Notes under the pieces: generated by a model
Databases searched by the model: none
The model's input: the letters and a program-made list of their open reading frames with translations, nothing else
Told to the model about the DNA's origin: nothing
Translations under genes and position numbers: made by a program
In this document: positions 61,800 to 64,000 of the stretch, piece after piece
Layout: each line of letters starts with the position of its first letter
Position numbering within the stretch: position 1 is the stretch's first letter
Assembly (NCBI GenBank): GCA_949825065.1
Contig: OX463866.1
Location: 635,001 to 699,000, forward strand
Length of the DNA stretch: 64,000 nt
Origin: Odontocerum albicorne
Lineage: Eukaryota; Arthropoda; Insecta; Trichoptera; Odontoceridae
Direction of reading: 5' to 3'

Positions 61800-63098
61800 T
61801 CTATTCTAATCTTTCATTATTTATCCATATATCACCTTAGTCACCCATATATCACGTTACTCACCCATATATCACGTTACTCACCCATATATAACGTTAC
61901 TCACCTATATATCACGTTACTCACCCATATGTCACGTTACTCACCCATATATCACGTTACTCATCCGTATATCTCGTTACTCACCCATATATCACATTAC
62001 TCACCCATATATCACGTTACTCACCCATATATCACGTTACTCACCCATATATAACGTTACTCACCTATATATCACGTTACTCACCCATATGTCACGTTAC
62101 TCACCCATATATTACGTTACTCACCTATATATCACGTTACTTCCCCATATGTCACGTTACTCACCCATATATCACGTTACTCACCCATATGTCGCGTTAT
62201 TCACCCATATATCACGTTACTCATCCGTATATCTCGTTACTCACCCATATATCACATTACTCACCCATATATCACGTTACTCACTCATATATCACGTTAC
62301 TCACCCATATATTACGTTACTCACCCATATATCATGCTACTCACCCATATGTCACGTTACTCACCAATATCACGTTACTCACCCATATATCTCGTTACTC
62401 ACCCGTATATCACGTTACTCACCCGTATATCACGTTACTCACCCATTTATTACGTTACTCACCTGTATATAACGTTACTCACCCTTATATCACGCTATTC
62501 ACCCATATGTCACGTTACTCACCCGTATATCACGTTACTCACCCATATGTCACGACACTTACCCGTATAGCACGTTACTCATCTATATATCACGTTTCTC
62601 ACCCATATTCACATAACTCACCCATATGTCACGTTACTCACCCATATCACGTTAATCACCCATGTGTCACGTTACTCACCCGTATATCACGTTACTCTCA
62701 CCCATATATCACGTTACTCACACATATATCACGTTACTCACCTATATATCACGTTACTTGACCATATGTCACGTTACTCACCCGTATATCACGTTTCTCA
62801 CCCATATATTACGTTACTCACCTATATATCACGTTACTCGACCGTTTATCACGTTACTCACCCGTATATCACGTTACTCACCCGTATATCACGTTACTCA
62901 CCTATATATCACGTTTCTCACCTATTTATCACGTTACTCACCCATATATCACGTTACTCACCTATATATCACGTTACTCACCTATATATCACGTTACTCA
63001 CCCGCATATCACGTTACTCACCCATATATCACGTTACTAACCTATATATCACGTTACTCGACCATATATCACGTTATTCACCCATATATCACGTTAAC
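61800..63098. repeat. 20-base minisatellite, about 64 copies
   Basis: Consensus TATATCACGTTACTCACCCA. Variants (GTCACG, CCGTATAT, CCTATAT) recur in blocks, for example 61861-61980 resembles 62021-62110, showing segmental copying. The long open frames here are artefacts of the repeat. Confidence 0.97.
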
Positions 63099-63279
63099 TT
63101 TTCCTATCACACTTTTCAATCACCGTTTCTTTGGATTTATCAACATTAATTCTCACATCTTTTTCTTCGCATCTCTCATACAACTTTCTTTTCAACTCGT
63201 TACAAAATTATACAGCTCTATACAAGACACGTTTATTTTAATTTTAAATAGTAAAACATAATTAAACAGCTTATAAATA

Positions 63280-63430
63280 TATTGATTTATTTATTTATTA
63301 AAATTTACACATTACAAATAAAATTTCACATAAAAACAATAAAAAAAATATCACACTTATAAAAAAACATTTCGTTTCTTATCTTAATTTCTCCTAACCT
63401 TACTTCTCACTCTACAACAATCTTAATATT
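63280..63430 (-). mobile_element. LINE tail, antisense
   Basis: TTTATTTATTTATTAAAATT then TACACATTACAAATAAAATT; antisense A-rich tail like those at 37760 and 44740. Type not assignable. Confidence 0.35.
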
Positions 63431-63443
63431 ATCTTATTTACAG

Positions 63444-63475
63444 TAGACTCTCGATTATCCGGGGTGACAGAATTT
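63444..63475. mobile_element. pogo-like terminus
   Basis: CAGTAGACTCTCGATTATCC GGGG: the CAGT.(G/A)A..CTCGATTATCC form typical of pogo/Tigger ends. The rest of the element is not recognisable before the window ends. Confidence 0.4.
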
Positions 63476-63749
63476 TCACAAAAAAAAAAAAACAAACGGA
63501 AAATATAGGAAAAACAATCAAAACTCAAAATTATCCAATACACCCTAATATTTAAATTACGACAGCAAAGAAGTTTGTTTTTTCCCTTCATTTAACTTTC
63601 CGGCAAATGTTGTTAAACATATATTGCAACATTATTTTGGGAGTGGAAGATGTAAATTGGCCACTGACTTGAATACTCACCAAATAATATTAAAAAATTA
63701 AGTAAAAAATATTCACATAAAACTAGAGAGCACGACTATGTGCATGGAA

Positions 63750-63855
63750 ATAAAAATATGAGGATGTAACGTATAACATTATATAATACGAGCATAGACA
63801 ATAAAAATAAGATAATGTAACATATAACATTATATAATACGAGCATAAACAATAA
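63750..63855. repeat. Two-copy direct repeat, about 51 bases
   Basis: AATAAAAATA(T/A)GAGGATGTAA with CATTATATAATACGAGCATA, twice in a row. Confidence 0.8.
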
Positions 63856-64000
63856 AAATACTGATATAATCAACCGCAATGTACGCGTAATTAAAACCAA
63901 CGATTTGACGCGATGCGCCCGCCCGCTTGCATCAAAAGTAAACACGGATTCTAAGCGTACCCAAATAATAATTAGTAACGCCATCGACCGGGATTTCTGA

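Noticed and set aside
62089..63261. Long repetitive ORFs rich in Tyr, Ser, His and Thr
   Set aside because: Same reason: 20-base satellite read in several frames.

Overview
This is a eukaryotic, almost certainly arthropod and most likely insect, genomic segment. It is A+T-rich, has one intron-containing host gene, and is densely packed with transposon remains. Lepidoptera is a plausible but unproven order: the RTE-type LINE C-termini, the tRNA-derived SINE with a conserved tail and the mori-type mariner all resemble moth and butterfly repeats as I remember them. No database search was possible, so every family name rests on motifs, terminal repeats and target-site duplications read by eye.

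Host genes. The only confident protein-coding host gene is an importin alpha (karyopherin alpha) on the + strand, 21173-39703, in ten coding exons that join in frame to 525 residues. It has an importin-beta-binding domain, an armadillo solenoid with every Trp/Asn groove position I checked, and an acidic C-terminus. Exon order, phases and donor/acceptor sites are mutually consistent. Two tRNA-Arg(TCG) genes lie in opposite orientation at 51218-51290 (-) and 57597-57669 (+), and share about 150 bases of 5' flank.

Most striking structure. Immediately after exon 8 of the importin gene, the last 99 bases of the exon plus the first 36 bases of the following intron are tandemly repeated 21 times (135-base unit, 32995-35829). 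Because 135 is 45 codons and no unit contains a stop, the exon frame stays open for the whole array. Every unit also keeps a 5' splice donor position. Splicing from any of 22 donors to exon 9 would stay in frame and add 0 to 21 ARM-like 45-residue units. The array therefore has the architecture of a potential length-variable nuclear transport receptor; whether it is used is not shown by the sequence.

Layout. 1-6 kb: LINE and SINE pieces, a Penelope-like element with a GIY-YIG domain, a hairpin MITE, and a MITE split by a solo-LTR-like block. 6-14 kb: RTE, Penelope and other LINE fragments, a TTAA-flanked piggyBac-like element and a Harbinger MITE carrying a MADF-like exon. 14.6-17.9 kb: no gene or repeat recognised. 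17.9-20.8 kb: LINE end, a hAT element with exact 8-base duplication, then A+T-rich sequence. 21-40 kb: the importin gene, whose introns carry a mariner, two pogo/Tigger-type elements, a Harbinger MITE, SINEs and LINE tails. 40-50 kb: RTE fragments, a third Harbinger copy, nested piggyBac-like elements, and MITEs inserted in LINEs. 49.7-53.6 kb: a fold-back mariner and two copies of one internally deleted mariner-like element. 51-63 kb: the tRNA pair and six large minisatellites (28, about 41, 12/19, about 82, about 29 and 20 bases), one of them interrupted by a hAT MITE.
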